DNA from: Tepidibacter hydrothermalis | GTDB taxonomy: Bacteria > Bacillota > Clostridia > Peptostreptococcales > Peptostreptococcaceae | Direction of reading: 5' to 3' | NCBI RefSeq assembly: GCF_029542625.1 | Contig: NZ_CP120733.1 | Span: forward strand, 1,302,001-1,366,000 | DNA: 64,000 nt | Shown: positions 9,779-18,194 of the stretch, piece after piece | Layout: each line of letters starts with the position of its first letter | Numbering within the stretch: the stretch's first letter is position 1 | Made by a program: the position numbers and the translations under genes | The notes under the pieces: model-generated | What the model saw: the letters and a program-made list of their open reading frames with translations, nothing else | Database searches by the model: none | Told to the model about the DNA's origin: nothing

Positions 9779-10222
9779 ATGTCTCTTAAGGCAAAGTTGA
9801 TGGATGATTTGAAGCTTGCTATGAAGGAAAAGAATCAAGTGAAAAAATCTGTTATAACTCTTATAAGAGCTGCTGTTAAGCAGTATGAGGTAGATAATAG
9901 AGTTGAACTTGATGAGCAAGGTGTACTTGATATTGTTGTTAAGCAAATGAAACAAAGAAAAGATGCACTTGAAGAATTCACAAAAGCAGGTAGAGAAGAT
10001 CTTATATCTCAAACACAAGAAGAAATGGAAATACTTAAAGATTACTTACCAGCTCAATTGAGTGAAGAAGAGATAGAAGTTATAGTAGTAGATACTATAA
10101 AGGAAATCGGAGCTTCTTCAATGAAAGAGATGGGAAAAGTAATGTCAGCCCTTATGCCTAAGGTAAAAGGAAAAGCTGACGGAAAAATTGTAAATGAATT
10201 AGTTAAAAAACACTTACAATAG
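9779..10222 (+). CDS. yqeY: GatB/YqeY domain protein
   Basis: 147 aa from ATG at 9779; an upstream in-frame GTG lies inside the AGAGGTGGAG site. Stand-alone YqeY domain like the C-terminal tail of GatB: helical, with the KDYLPAQLSEEEIE and KEMGKVMSALMPKVKGKADG segments conserved in the family. A link to tRNA-dependent amidation is inferred only from the domain. Second gene of the rpsU operon, closed by a strong terminator. Confidence 0.92.
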   Translation: MSLKAKLMDDLKLAMKEKNQVKKSVITLIRAAVKQYEVDNRVELDEQGVLDIVVKQMKQRKDALEEFTKAGREDLISQTQEEMEILKDYLPAQLSEEEIEVIVVDTIKEIGASSMKEMGKVMSALMPKVKGKADGKIVNELVKKHLQ

Positions 10223-10227
10223 ATTTA

Positions 10228-10260
10228 AAAGACTAAAGCAGATGCTTTAGTCTTTTTATT
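10228..10260 (+). terminator. Terminator of rpsU-yqeY
   Basis: 13-bp perfect arms (10228-10240 and 10243-10255), so effectively an 11-bp stem with a short loop, followed by a T-rich tail. Confidence 0.9.
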
Positions 10261-10341
10261 TTGGAAAATTCCATGAAGCTAAAAAACAACGTATAAACGG
10301 TGTATACTATACATATAAATATATAAGAAAGGGTGGTGTAT

Positions 10342-10824
10342 ATGATAATAGACTTGAGAAATATAAAAAAGCTTATAATAAGTATATTAATACCTCTATT
10401 AGTAGGTGGTTTAAGTGGTTACATAACTATGGATTCTATGGAATTATATAAAGATTTAATTAAACCATCGTTTGCTCCTCCTGGTTATATATTTGGAATA
10501 ATATGGCCTATTTTATATGTGCTTATGGGAATTGCTTCTTATAGAGTATGGAAATATGGAGATGATAGAAGGGAAGTTAAAAGTGCACTGAAATTTTATG
10601 CTATACAGCTTATATTGAATTTCTTATGGCCAATAATTTACTTCAATTTAGGACTTAGAGGATTTGCGTTAATATGGATTATATTACTTTTAATATTTGT
10701 TATTATAACTACTCTTAAGTTTTATAAAATAGATAAAGTTGCAGGAATTTTGATGATACCTTATGTATTATGGCTGATGTTTGCAACTGTTTTAAATTAT
10801 TATACATGGATTTTAAATAAGTAA
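10342..10824 (+). CDS. tspO: TspO/MBR family tryptophan-rich sensory protein
   Basis: 160 aa from ATG at 10342 (GTG codons at 10333 and 10336 overlap the AAAGGGTGG site). Five membrane helices. The family signature is clear: KPSFAPPGYIFGIIWPILYVLMG in the first half, FLWPIIYF and a C-terminal helix ending in LNYYTWILNK. TspO proteins bind porphyrins and other hydrophobic ligands; the role in Gram-positives is unclear. Single-gene unit between two terminators. Confidence 0.9.
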   Translation: MIIDLRNIKKLIISILIPLLVGGLSGYITMDSMELYKDLIKPSFAPPGYIFGIIWPILYVLMGIASYRVWKYGDDRREVKSALKFYAIQLILNFLWPIIYFNLGLRGFALIWIILLLIFVIITTLKFYKIDKVAGILMIPYVLWLMFATVLNYYTWILNK

Positions 10825-10857
10825 GAATCCCAATTTATTGGGATTCTTACTTATTTA
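10816..10857 (+). terminator. Terminator of tspO
   Basis: Perfect 18-bp arms (10816-10833 and 10838-10855) with a 4-nt loop; the left arm contains the tspO stop codon. The T tract after it is weak. Confidence 0.8.
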
Positions 10858-10923
10858 AAAGGAATCATGTATACATTTGGAGAATTATTAATAAGGTAAA
10901 CTTAAAAAAGGGGAGAGAGACCA

Positions 10924-12534
10924 TTGATACATTCACAGTTTTTGATTGAGGATGCTATATATATGTTTTTGAATAATCAAAGGCAAAAACTAGACAAAAC
11001 CATGATAATACTAATGAAATATAGGTTGAATAAAGGCTTAGAAGAGTATAAAAAAATATATCGTTTTTTTCATAATATAAAGGGGACTGCATCAATGTTC
11101 GAATTAAATGAATTATGCGATATAGCATCACATTATGAGTCGTATTTGGAAAACTATAAGGGTGATTTATGTAATGAGTATTTTGGAGAAATATTAAATG
11201 GATTAGCCTGTATTTACAAAGAAATTAATTGTATTAGAAATAAAAAATGTTTTAATAATTCCAATAATGATATACAGGAAAATATAAAAGAAGATAATAA
11301 AAATAAGACAATATTAATAGTGGATGATGATGTAGACTTATTGTCTTTATTAGAAAATATATTAAAAAAGCAGGGATATAATGTTATTAAATGTTTAGGC
11401 GCTAAAGATGTTATTTTCATACTAAATAATCAAAAAATTGATCTCATGATATTAGATATTATGATGCCGGATAAAAATGGGTTTGAATTATTAGACCAAG
11501 TTAAAAAAGAGAATATAAATGTTCCTATAATATTTTTAACAGCTAAAAATATAGTTAGAGATAGAATAAGAGCTTTAAAAGAGGGGGCAGAGGCTTATAT
11601 AACTAAGCCCTTTCAAATTGAGGAATTAATTGTTAGGATAGAAAATATATTAAAAAAAGTTGATCATTATAATGGAAAAATAAGCAAAGATAATCTTACG
11701 GGAGCATACAATAAAGATTTTTTCAATGAAAAGATTAAAAGTATAGAAAACAGTATTGAATATAATGGAAGAATATCTATAGCATTTATAGATTTTGATT
11801 ATTTTAAAAGTATAAATGATAAATATGGTCATTTAGCTGGAGATTATGCATTAAGTATACTTGTGAATGAGCTCAAAGAATCTCTCAGAGAAGAAGATGA
11901 GATATATCGTTTTGGAGGGGATGAGTTTTTAATTTTATTTAAGAATTTGCGAAAAGAACAAGTTTGTAATGTAATGCAGCGATGTTTAGATAATATAATG
12001 AAGAAAAATATTAATTACCGAGGAAATAATATAAAAATATCTTTTAGTGCTGGAATAACAACCACTTCTAAAAATGAACCTATAAATGAGGCTCTTGATC
12101 GTGCTGACAAAGCTTTGTATATTTCAAAAAATGAAGGAAGAGGAATGATAACTTATTTGGAAAAGGAATATACTAAGAAAAAAGTATTGTTAATAGATGA
12201 CTCTAACATGATAGTTAGAATTATAAAGGATAGACTTGTGAATAATTATGATGTAGAATATAGTCACGATGGGAATGATGGAATAAAAATTTATGAAAGT
12301 TTCAAGCCTGATTTAGTTATAACAGACTATACGCTTCCTGGTATGGATGGTTGTGAGATCTGCGATTATATAAAGAATACTAAAAAAGATAAGCATACAA
12401 AGGTCTTTATATTGAGTTGCAATTGTAAACAGGAAGATATAGACGATTGCTATGAAAAGGGAGCAGACGATTATATAATAAAGCCATTCTGTCTATCCGA
12501 TTTGGAAAAGAAAGTGGATAAAATACTTAATTGA
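10924..12534 (+). CDS. HPt-REC-GGDEF-REC signalling protein (diguanylate cyclase)
   Basis: 536 aa, TTG start behind GGGGAGAG. Four modules are readable: an N-terminal histidine phosphotransfer domain (FHNIKGTASMF, His50), a receiver with phospho-acceptor D178, a GGDEF domain with an intact GGDEF signature (331-335) and an RxxD inhibitory site (R322-D325) five residues before it, and a second receiver with D468. It should make c-di-GMP under phosphorelay control with product inhibition. No histidine kinase lies nearby, so its donor must act in trans. No transmembrane segment, so cytoplasmic. It is followed 15 bp later by the nfeD gene. Confidence 0.88.
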   Translation: MIHSQFLIEDAIYMFLNNQRQKLDKTMIILMKYRLNKGLEEYKKIYRFFHNIKGTASMFELNELCDIASHYESYLENYKGDLCNEYFGEILNGLACIYKEINCIRNKKCFNNSNNDIQENIKEDNKNKTILIVDDDVDLLSLLENILKKQGYNVIKCLGAKDVIFILNNQKIDLMILDIMMPDKNGFELLDQVKKENINVPIIFLTAKNIVRDRIRALKEGAEAYITKPFQIEELIVRIENILKKVDHYNGKISKDNLTGAYNKDFFNEKIKSIENSIEYNGRISIAFIDFDYFKSINDKYGHLAGDYALSILVNELKESLREEDEIYRFGGDEFLILFKNLRKEQVCNVMQRCLDNIMKKNINYRGNNIKISFSAGITTTSKNEPINEALDRADKALYISKNEGRGMITYLEKEYTKKKVLLIDDSNMIVRIIKDRLVNNYDVEYSHDGNDGIKIYESFKPDLVITDYTLPGMDGCEICDYIKNTKKDKHTKVFILSCNCKQEDIDDCYEKGADDYIIKPFCLSDLEKKVDKILN

Positions 12535-12549
12535 TAAGAAGGTGGGAAT

Positions 12550-13845
12550 TTGAAAAAAATAGGGAAATTAGTATTAGTTTTATTTATGATGATTTTAATA
12601 TTACCATATAAAGGATTTGCTGATTCGCAAAAAATAATATATAAAATTGATGTTGAGGGTGAAGTTAATAAGGGGATGTATCATTATATAAAAGAGTCGG
12701 TAGATGAAGCTAATAAAAAAAATGCAGATTATATACTCTTTGATATAGATACTTATGGAGGACGAGTAGATTCGGCTGTTGATATAAGTGATATAATAAT
12801 AGAACAGGATACACCTACTATAGCTTATATAAATAAAAAGGCAGAATCGGCAGGGGTATTGATATCTATATCGTGTGATTATATATATATGAATGATTAT
12901 TCTACCATAGGTTCAGCTGAAACAATACCTAATACGGAAAAAAACATATCATATTGGACATCGCAACTTAAAGCCGTAGCGGAACAAAAAGGAAGAGATC
13001 CTGAAGTTGTGGCAGCAATGGCGGACAAGGATATAAAGATAAAAGATTTAGTTAATAAAGGGAAGTTGCTGAATTTAACTACTAAAAAAGCAGATGAAAT
13101 AAAATTTATAGATGGAGTAGCTTCCACAAATAAGGAAATTTACAATGACTTAAATATAGATAATTATGTTCAAAAAGATGCGACTATTAAGATGTCTGGG
13201 CTTTTTAGAAATATAATAACATCTACATATATTGCGCCTATTTTACTATCTTTAGGATTTATAGGTATGATATTAGAAATTTTAACACCAGGATTTGGAT
13301 TTGGTGGTATAATAAGTATTATTGGATTTTCATTATTCTTTATGGGATCTATATATACAGGAAATTCCACAAGTACAACTGTATTTGTATTTGGAATAGG
13401 TATTGTTCTACTTATAATAGAGGCTATGGCTCCTGGGTTTGGAATATTTGGTACCATTGGAATAGGAAGTATTATATTTAGTATAATAATGGCTTCTAGT
13501 AATATGATGCAAGCTTTTGTTGTTATAATTATTTCGTTCACAGTAAGTATATTTGCTTTAATCTATATACTAAAAAAACTTCCTAAGAGAAAAATGTATA
13601 AGACTTTATTTCTAAGTACAACACTCAATGTTGAAAAAGGATATATTCCATCACAGGATAATAACATCTATTTAAACAAAGAAGGAATAACTATTTCAGA
13701 TTTAAGACCATCTGGTAAAATTGAGATAGATGGTGAGATACTGGATGTAATAACTGAGGGAATATTTATTGAGGTTGGACAAAAGGTAAAGGTAGCGAAA
13801 GTTGAATCAAACAAAATAATAGTAAGACATATTAAGGAGGGTTAA
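12550..13845 (+). CDS. NfeD-family membrane-bound ClpP-class serine protease
   Basis: 431 aa, TTG start behind GAAGGTGGG. N-terminal signal or anchor segment (about 5-24), a ClpP/SppA-like domain with the nucleophile context [11 protein letters not shown] (Ser of SAG) and an oxyanion-type [11 protein letters not shown] segment, a cluster of membrane helices (about 218-345), and a C-terminal OB-fold NfeD domain ([16 protein letters not shown]). NfeD1b proteins pair with SPFH/flotillin proteins, and floA starts 4 bp downstream. This corresponds to B. subtilis yqeZ. Confidence 0.9.
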   Translation: MKKIGKLVLVLFMMILILPYKGFADSQKIIYKIDVEGEVNKGMYHYIKESVDEANKKNADYILFDIDTYGGRVDSAVDISDIIIEQDTPTIAYINKKAESAGVLISISCDYIYMNDYSTIGSAETIPNTEKNISYWTSQLKAVAEQKGRDPEVVAAMADKDIKIKDLVNKGKLLNLTTKKADEIKFIDGVASTNKEIYNDLNIDNYVQKDATIKMSGLFRNIITSTYIAPILLSLGFIGMILEILTPGFGFGGIISIIGFSLFFMGSIYTGNSTSTTVFVFGIGIVLLIIEAMAPGFGIFGTIGIGSIIFSIIMASSNMMQAFVVIIISFTVSIFALIYILKKLPKRKMYKTLFLSTTLNVEKGYIPSQDNNIYLNKEGITISDLRPSGKIEIDGEILDVITEGIFIEVGQKVKVAKVESNKIIVRHIKEG

Positions 13846-13849
13846 AATT

Positions 13850-14833
13850 ATGTTAGGACCGATAATAGGGATAGCTTTAATAGTTATACTTATAGTTTTA
13901 TTTTTTAGTTTTATACCAGTTGGACTTTGGGTTACAGCTTTATTCTCAGGAGTTAAGATATCTATTTTAACACTTGTAGGAATGAGATTTAGAAGAGTTT
14001 CACCTGCTAGAATTGTAAATCCAATGATAAAGGCTACAAAAGCAGGGTTAAATCTTGGAATAGACAGTCTAGAGGCTCATTATCTAGCTGGAGGAGATGT
14101 CAATTCTGTTGTCGATGCTTTAATTGCAGCTCAAAGAGCTAATATAAATCTTGAGTTTGAACAAGCAGCAGCTATAGACCTTGCGGGTAGAGATGTACTT
14201 GAGGCTGTTCAAGTTAGTGTAAATCCTAAGGTTATAGAAACACCAAAGATTGCAGCTATGGCAAAGGATGGTATAGAAGTTATAGCAAGAGCAAGAGTTA
14301 CTGTAAGAGCCAATATTGAAAGATTAGTTGGGGGAGCAGGAGAAGAAACTATAATAGCAAGAGTTGGAGAAGGTATAGTTACAACTGTAGGTTCATCTGT
14401 TAATCATAAGGCAGTTCTTGAGAATCCAGATTCTATATCACAAAGAGTATTAGAAAAAGGTCTTGATTCTGGAACGGCATTTGAAATACTATCTATAGAT
14501 ATAGCTGATGTTGATGTTGGAAGAAATATAGGAGCACAACTTCAAACTGATCAAGCTGAAGCCGATAAAAAGATAGCTCAAGCAAAAGCTGAGGAAAGAA
14601 GAGCAATGGCAATAGCAAAAGAGCAAGAAATGAAGGCTATGGTTGAGGAAATGAGAGCTAAGGTTGTTGAAGCAGAGGCTGAAGTTCCACTGGCTATATC
14701 AGAGGCATTCAAAAATGGAAATTTAGGTGTTATGGATTATTATAACCTTAAAAATGTTATGGCTGATACAGATATGAGAGAGTCTATATCTAAAGTAGGT
14801 TCTAATAAACCTAATACGAAGACTGATAAATAA
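13850..14833 (+). CDS. floA: Flotillin-like protein FloA (SPFH domain)
   Basis: 327 aa. A hydrophobic N-terminal hairpin (about 3-40) anchors it in the membrane, followed by the SPFH/PHB domain and a charged A/E/K-rich coiled-coil stretch (about 240-290) of flotillin oligomers. FloA organises functional membrane microdomains. In B. subtilis the order is yqeZ-floA(yqfA)-yqfB, matched here, with an unrecognised gene next. Full length. Confidence 0.94.
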   Translation: MLGPIIGIALIVILIVLFFSFIPVGLWVTALFSGVKISILTLVGMRFRRVSPARIVNPMIKATKAGLNLGIDSLEAHYLAGGDVNSVVDALIAAQRANINLEFEQAAAIDLAGRDVLEAVQVSVNPKVIETPKIAAMAKDGIEVIARARVTVRANIERLVGGAGEETIIARVGEGIVTTVGSSVNHKAVLENPDSISQRVLEKGLDSGTAFEILSIDIADVDVGRNIGAQLQTDQAEADKKIAQAKAEERRAMAIAKEQEMKAMVEEMRAKVVEAEAEVPLAISEAFKNGNLGVMDYYNLKNVMADTDMRESISKVGSNKPNTKTDK

Positions 14834-14844
14834 GGTGTGATAAT

Positions 14845-15309
14845 ATGGAAGGCATATTAATACCGGCTATTATATATGTGTTGAGTATAGTATTCAAATC
14901 TTTCTTTAAAGAAGGGGAAGATGAAAATGCTGAAACTAAAAAAGAAGGTTCTTTATTAAAAAATGTAAATGATACATTTGAGAAAATAAAAACTAATTTG
15001 AATGAATCTAGTTATGATGAAAAAAAGCAAAAATATATGAAAAAATTTAAAAAAGAATATAAAGAACTTAATAAAAACACAGGTGAAACTATATCACCAA
15101 TAGTTACAGAAGATATTGAAGATACACAAAATCTAAAAGATTTAAATAAAAATATTAATCAGGAAGAAACTATAGATACAGATTGTCAAAGAAATACTAA
15201 AAATATAAATTCAGATAAAGTGTTTGATCTTTTCTCAGATTCAGATGATTTGATTAGAGGAATTGTTATGTCTGAGATATTGAGTAAACCTAAAAGTATG
15301 AGAAGGTAA
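14845..15309 (+). CDS. Unrecognised small membrane-anchored protein linked to floA
   Basis: 154 aa, starting 11 bp after floA. One N-terminal hydrophobic segment (about residues 4-19), then a long polar, Lys/Asn/Glu-rich region likely disordered or coiled-coil, and a more hydrophobic C-terminal patch (KVFDLFSDSDDLIRGIVMSEIL). Position corresponds to yqfB in the B. subtilis yqeZ-yqfA-yqfB operon, but no sequence family is recognised. Topology suggests a membrane anchor with a cytoplasmic tail. Last gene before a strong terminator. Confidence 0.7.
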   Translation: MEGILIPAIIYVLSIVFKSFFKEGEDENAETKKEGSLLKNVNDTFEKIKTNLNESSYDEKKQKYMKKFKKEYKELNKNTGETISPIVTEDIEDTQNLKDLNKNINQEETIDTDCQRNTKNINSDKVFDLFSDSDDLIRGIVMSEILSKPKSMRR

Positions 15310-15313
15310 TAGT

Positions 15314-15362
15314 AGCTATCTTAAAATAGAAAGTAATTTCTATTTCAAGATAGCTTTTTTAT
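15314..15362 (+). terminator. Terminator of the nfeD-floA operon
   Basis: 19-bp arms with one mismatch (15314-15332 and 15337-15355), GTAA loop and a T6 tail. Confidence 0.9.
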
Positions 15363-15367
15363 ATAAT

Positions 15368-15550
15368 AAGGGATTATAAAAGTTTCATTCTGTGGATAAC
15401 GTTGATTGAAGAACTGCACTTGCAATTATTTTTAAGCAACAGAGTCGTTAGACTTGTTGGCGCTATGAACGCAGTGAATTTTGAGAACGGAGCCTGGAAG
15501 GATCGTTGGCGACATGAGTCACCGCGTTATCGAGTAGACGAATTTTTTTT
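15368..15550 (+). repeat. Dispersed repeat family A, copy A1 (long form)
   Basis: Directly behind a terminator. Shares the TGGATAAC...TTGCAATTATTTTTAAGCAAC core and the 3' module GGCGACATGAGTCACCGCG...GAGTAGACGAATTTTT with the copies near 46.9, 57.9, 61.8 and 63.7 kb. This copy has an extra internal segment (about 15442-15490) that looks like a diverged repeat of the central module. No ORF. Confidence 0.8.
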
Positions 15551-15583
15551 GTGATAATTAGCACATAAATTTATTTTCAATAA

Positions 15584-15592
15584 TGATATAAT
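15584..15592 (+). promoter_or_regulatory. Extended -10 promoter for the CGGC gene
   Basis: TGATATAAT, an extended -10 element, 35 bp before the start codon. No good -35 hexamer is visible. Confidence 0.5.
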
Positions 15593-15627
15593 AAACTTTA
15601 ATTTTATAAAATATGGAGGAAAATAAG

Positions 15628-15999
15628 ATGAAAAAGGTTGCTATATATGTATGTGGAGAAGTTTCTAAAAAATGCACTGCAAATGGATGTTTAAGAACAT
15701 TTAATCAAAAGGAAGATTCTTTTAAAAGATATGAAGATATAGGGTGTCAATTGGTTGGCTTTAATAATTGTAATGGATGTGATGAAAATCCAGTAGAAAG
15801 TCTTAAAGTGAAAATAGAAAAACTTAAAAAAGCAGATGTAGACACAATACATTTATCTACATGTATAAGAGGTAGGTGTGACCACTACGAGGAATTTGCT
15901 AAAGAATTTGCTAAACATTTTGATGTTATTGGATATACACATGGTTCATCTAATGGAAAAAAGAATAATAATGTAAATATAGATAAATATACGCTCTAG
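15628..15999 (+). CDS. CGGC domain-containing protein
   Basis: 123 aa from ATG at 15628; the in-frame ATG at 15613 belongs to the ATGGAGG site. CGGC family (putative metal-binding): KVAIYVCGEVSKKCTANGCLRTF at the N-terminus, FNNCNGCDENP in the middle and LSTCIRGRCDHYEEF in the C-terminal half. The many paired cysteines suggest metal or redox binding; no activity is established. Monocistronic. Confidence 0.82.
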   Translation: MKKVAIYVCGEVSKKCTANGCLRTFNQKEDSFKRYEDIGCQLVGFNNCNGCDENPVESLKVKIEKLKKADVDTIHLSTCIRGRCDHYEEFAKEFAKHFDVIGYTHGSSNGKKNNNVNIDKYTL

Positions 16000-16057
16000 A
16001 ATTATATATTATATAAAAAACCTACCTAACAATGAATTGTAACCTAGCTGTAACTAT

Positions 16058-16086
16058 TTGTTGCAATAAATACGTTATTATATAGT
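16058..16086 (+). promoter_or_regulatory. Candidate promoter for the lipoprotein gene
   Basis: TTGTTG (16058-16063), 17-bp spacer, TATAGT (16081-16086), 70 bp before the start at 16157. Confidence 0.45.
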
Positions 16087-16156
16087 TAAGCAAACGGCGT
16101 AGGAAACAAAAAGAGTAGCGCTGTAAACTATATAATTTATAGGAGGGGTAAATAAA

Positions 16157-16834
16157 ATGAAATTAAATAAATTATTATTATCATTAGTATTAGCAACTAG
16201 TATTACAGTTGTAGGATGTGGAGTTAAGGAAGAACCAATTGATAATGTACAGAAAGAAGAACAAACTCAAAATGAACAAGTTAGTTTAAGCTATGATACA
16301 ACTAAAGAGGTATTGGAGGTAAAAGATAAAAATACAAAAGTATTTTATCCTCAGATAAAGGATTATCCAGGTGAGCTTTTAATGGATTATATCAACCAAA
16401 GTCTTAAAAAAACTGCTGATTTATATGCAAATGAAGATCCTTATACTGATGTTAAGGTAGATTATGAAATTACAAAAATGGATAATGATATATTAAGTGT
16501 ATTATTTAAAGGTACAGGTAAAATAGAAGGCCATGGAGAAATAAACATTAAGCACAGTGTAAATATTGATATGAAATCTTCAAACGAAATTAACTATAAT
16601 AATTTAGTTAAAGATAATGATGGATTAATGAAGATGTTAAATAAAAAGGCTAAAGAAAAAGGATTAGAATCAGTTGAAGCAGAAGGAATACGCGTATACT
16701 TTGAAGAAGAAAATGTAGTGTTCTATTATATGCCTTTAGATGATAGTGCAAAAGAATTTATCGAGTTAAGCATTCCAATGAATGAATTAAAAGGATTATT
16801 AAATACTGAATTTGGAGAAATTCCAGCAAGTTAA
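16157..16834 (+). CDS. Predicted lipoprotein with DUF4163/DUF3298-like region
   Basis: 225 aa. Lipoprotein signal peptide with lipobox VVGC (Cys21), so anchored to the outer face of the membrane. The mature part resembles the DUF4163-DUF3298 pair found in RsiV and PdaC: PQIKDYPGELLMDYINQSLKK early, and VVFYYMPLDDSAKEFIELSIPMNELKGLL at the end. No catalytic domain. A role in envelope sensing or binding is possible but not shown. AGGAGGGG site; single gene. Confidence 0.7.
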   Translation: MKLNKLLLSLVLATSITVVGCGVKEEPIDNVQKEEQTQNEQVSLSYDTTKEVLEVKDKNTKVFYPQIKDYPGELLMDYINQSLKKTADLYANEDPYTDVKVDYEITKMDNDILSVLFKGTGKIEGHGEINIKHSVNIDMKSSNEINYNNLVKDNDGLMKMLNKKAKEKGLESVEAEGIRVYFEEENVVFYYMPLDDSAKEFIELSIPMNELKGLLNTEFGEIPAS

Positions 16835-16850
16835 AATATGCAAGCATGAA

Positions 16851-16890
16851 AAATGGTGATTATTAATTTAATAATCACCATTTTTTTTAA
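16851..16890 (+). terminator. Bidirectional terminator, lipoprotein/MFS
   Basis: 15-bp arms (16851-16865 and 16869-16883) with T8 after and A residues before; shared by the two convergent genes. Confidence 0.88.
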
Positions 16891-18059
16891 ATATCCCATA
16901 TTTTTAGTTTTTTTAGGAAATAAAGAGCAATCAATTGACCGCTTCCTATAAAAAGTAAAAAGTAATTAAGTACCCTTTCATTTTTTATGAAAGTTAAAAA
17001 AATCATTAATAAGGTTGTACTTACTATTCTTCCTGTATTAAGAGCAATATCTCTATTTATAATATATTCAATTCTCATATTCTCTTCATTATGCTGTGAT
17101 AGGACATTAAAAGTAGCAGATGTCATAGGTACATAAAAAAATGGTACAGCTATTGCATCTAGGACAATAAAGAATAATATGGAATAATAGTTAATTTTGA
17201 AAACTAGTCCTAAAACTGAAATAAACATTAATATTGTACCTATATGCAGGGCAAACATTCTTCGTTTAGGCTTTATAAATTTTTGTTCTAATATATAAGA
17301 TGCTGATGAAATTAAGTAAGCAATAAAAAATAGTTTTCCTAGTTCCATTTCACTGCCTGTTGTTTTGTATATTAGTATATTGAGTAAAAATAGTATTACA
17401 ACGTCTCTTAGTCCCCAAGCAGCTGTACTTTTTCTTAAATTATTCCAATCAAAATTATTACTACCTATTATTTTCTTGAAATTCAGTTTTTGTCCATAGT
17501 GTTGTGAGCGAAGCAATAAACTTATAAGTATTAAAATAACAAAAGATATTAATGAGAGTAAAAATACTATCATATATCCTGTAGTATTATTACCTCTATC
17601 AATAATATAAGCTGCTGCAAAAGGAGCAATGGCAGCGGGTATTCCTGCCATAAAACCATTATATCCATTAAAAGTATCTCGGTTGTTAGTAGATGTGAAA
17701 TCAAAACTTAGTACATCAAAAGCAAGCCAGTAAAATCCTCCTGCTATTCCGAATAATATACCTAGAGGGTAAATGTATTTTATAATATTATCTTTTATTA
17801 AAATAATTAAAATAAAAAATAATATATAAAATACAATTCCGATTCTAAGAGCCCATACTCCGTTCTTTTTTTTTGACAGCCATCCTGCTATAGTAAAAGA
17901 AATTGGTAAAAATATATATTGAATTAGATTATACTGTGCAATCATGATAAAATCATTTGATTTTTTCCATAAGAATATATTAACAAAAACATTAGATAAA
18001 CCTTTAGCAAGGGTAAATAATCCACTAATTATTAATAGGATTTTTGCTTCTTTTGACAT
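16887..18059 (-). CDS. Major facilitator superfamily transporter
   Basis: 390 aa from ATG at 18059 behind GGGAGG; a longer frame to 18149 has no ribosome site. About 12 hydrophobic segments, with a cytoplasmic loop near the middle (RSQHYGQKLNFKKIIG) and a basic GWLSKKKNG loop after TM2 in the position of MFS motif A. Substrate cannot be told from sequence; it is not close to a drug-efflux family that I can name. Divergent from the helicase gene with about 135 bp between starts. Confidence 0.8.
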   Translation of the reverse strand: MSKEAKILLIISGLFTLAKGLSNVFVNIFLWKKSNDFIMIAQYNLIQYIFLPISFTIAGWLSKKKNGVWALRIGIVFYILFFILIILIKDNIIKYIYPLGILFGIAGGFYWLAFDVLSFDFTSTNNRDTFNGYNGFMAGIPAAIAPFAAAYIIDRGNNTTGYMIVFLLSLISFVILILISLLLRSQHYGQKLNFKKIIGSNNFDWNNLRKSTAAWGLRDVVILFLLNILIYKTTGSEMELGKLFFIAYLISSASYILEQKFIKPKRRMFALHIGTILMFISVLGLVFKINYYSILFFIVLDAIAVPFFYVPMTSATFNVLSQHNEENMRIEYIINRDIALNTGRIVSTTLLMIFLTFIKNERVLNYFLLFIGSGQLIALYFLKKLKIWDI

Positions 18060-18194
18060 TAATACCTCCCAAAATATAAGTATTTTAAATTTATTTATTA
18101 CTTTATTGTTTTCAATTAATATGAAAATTATAATGGCAAAAAAACTCATTTTTATCTACAAAATAGCAAACACTAATTACAAGGAGGAATGAAA

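Noticed and set aside
13170-13541. 123-codon antisense ORF inside the nfeD gene
   Set aside because: Shadow of the hydrophobic coding region; no ribosome site and the plus-strand gene is clear.
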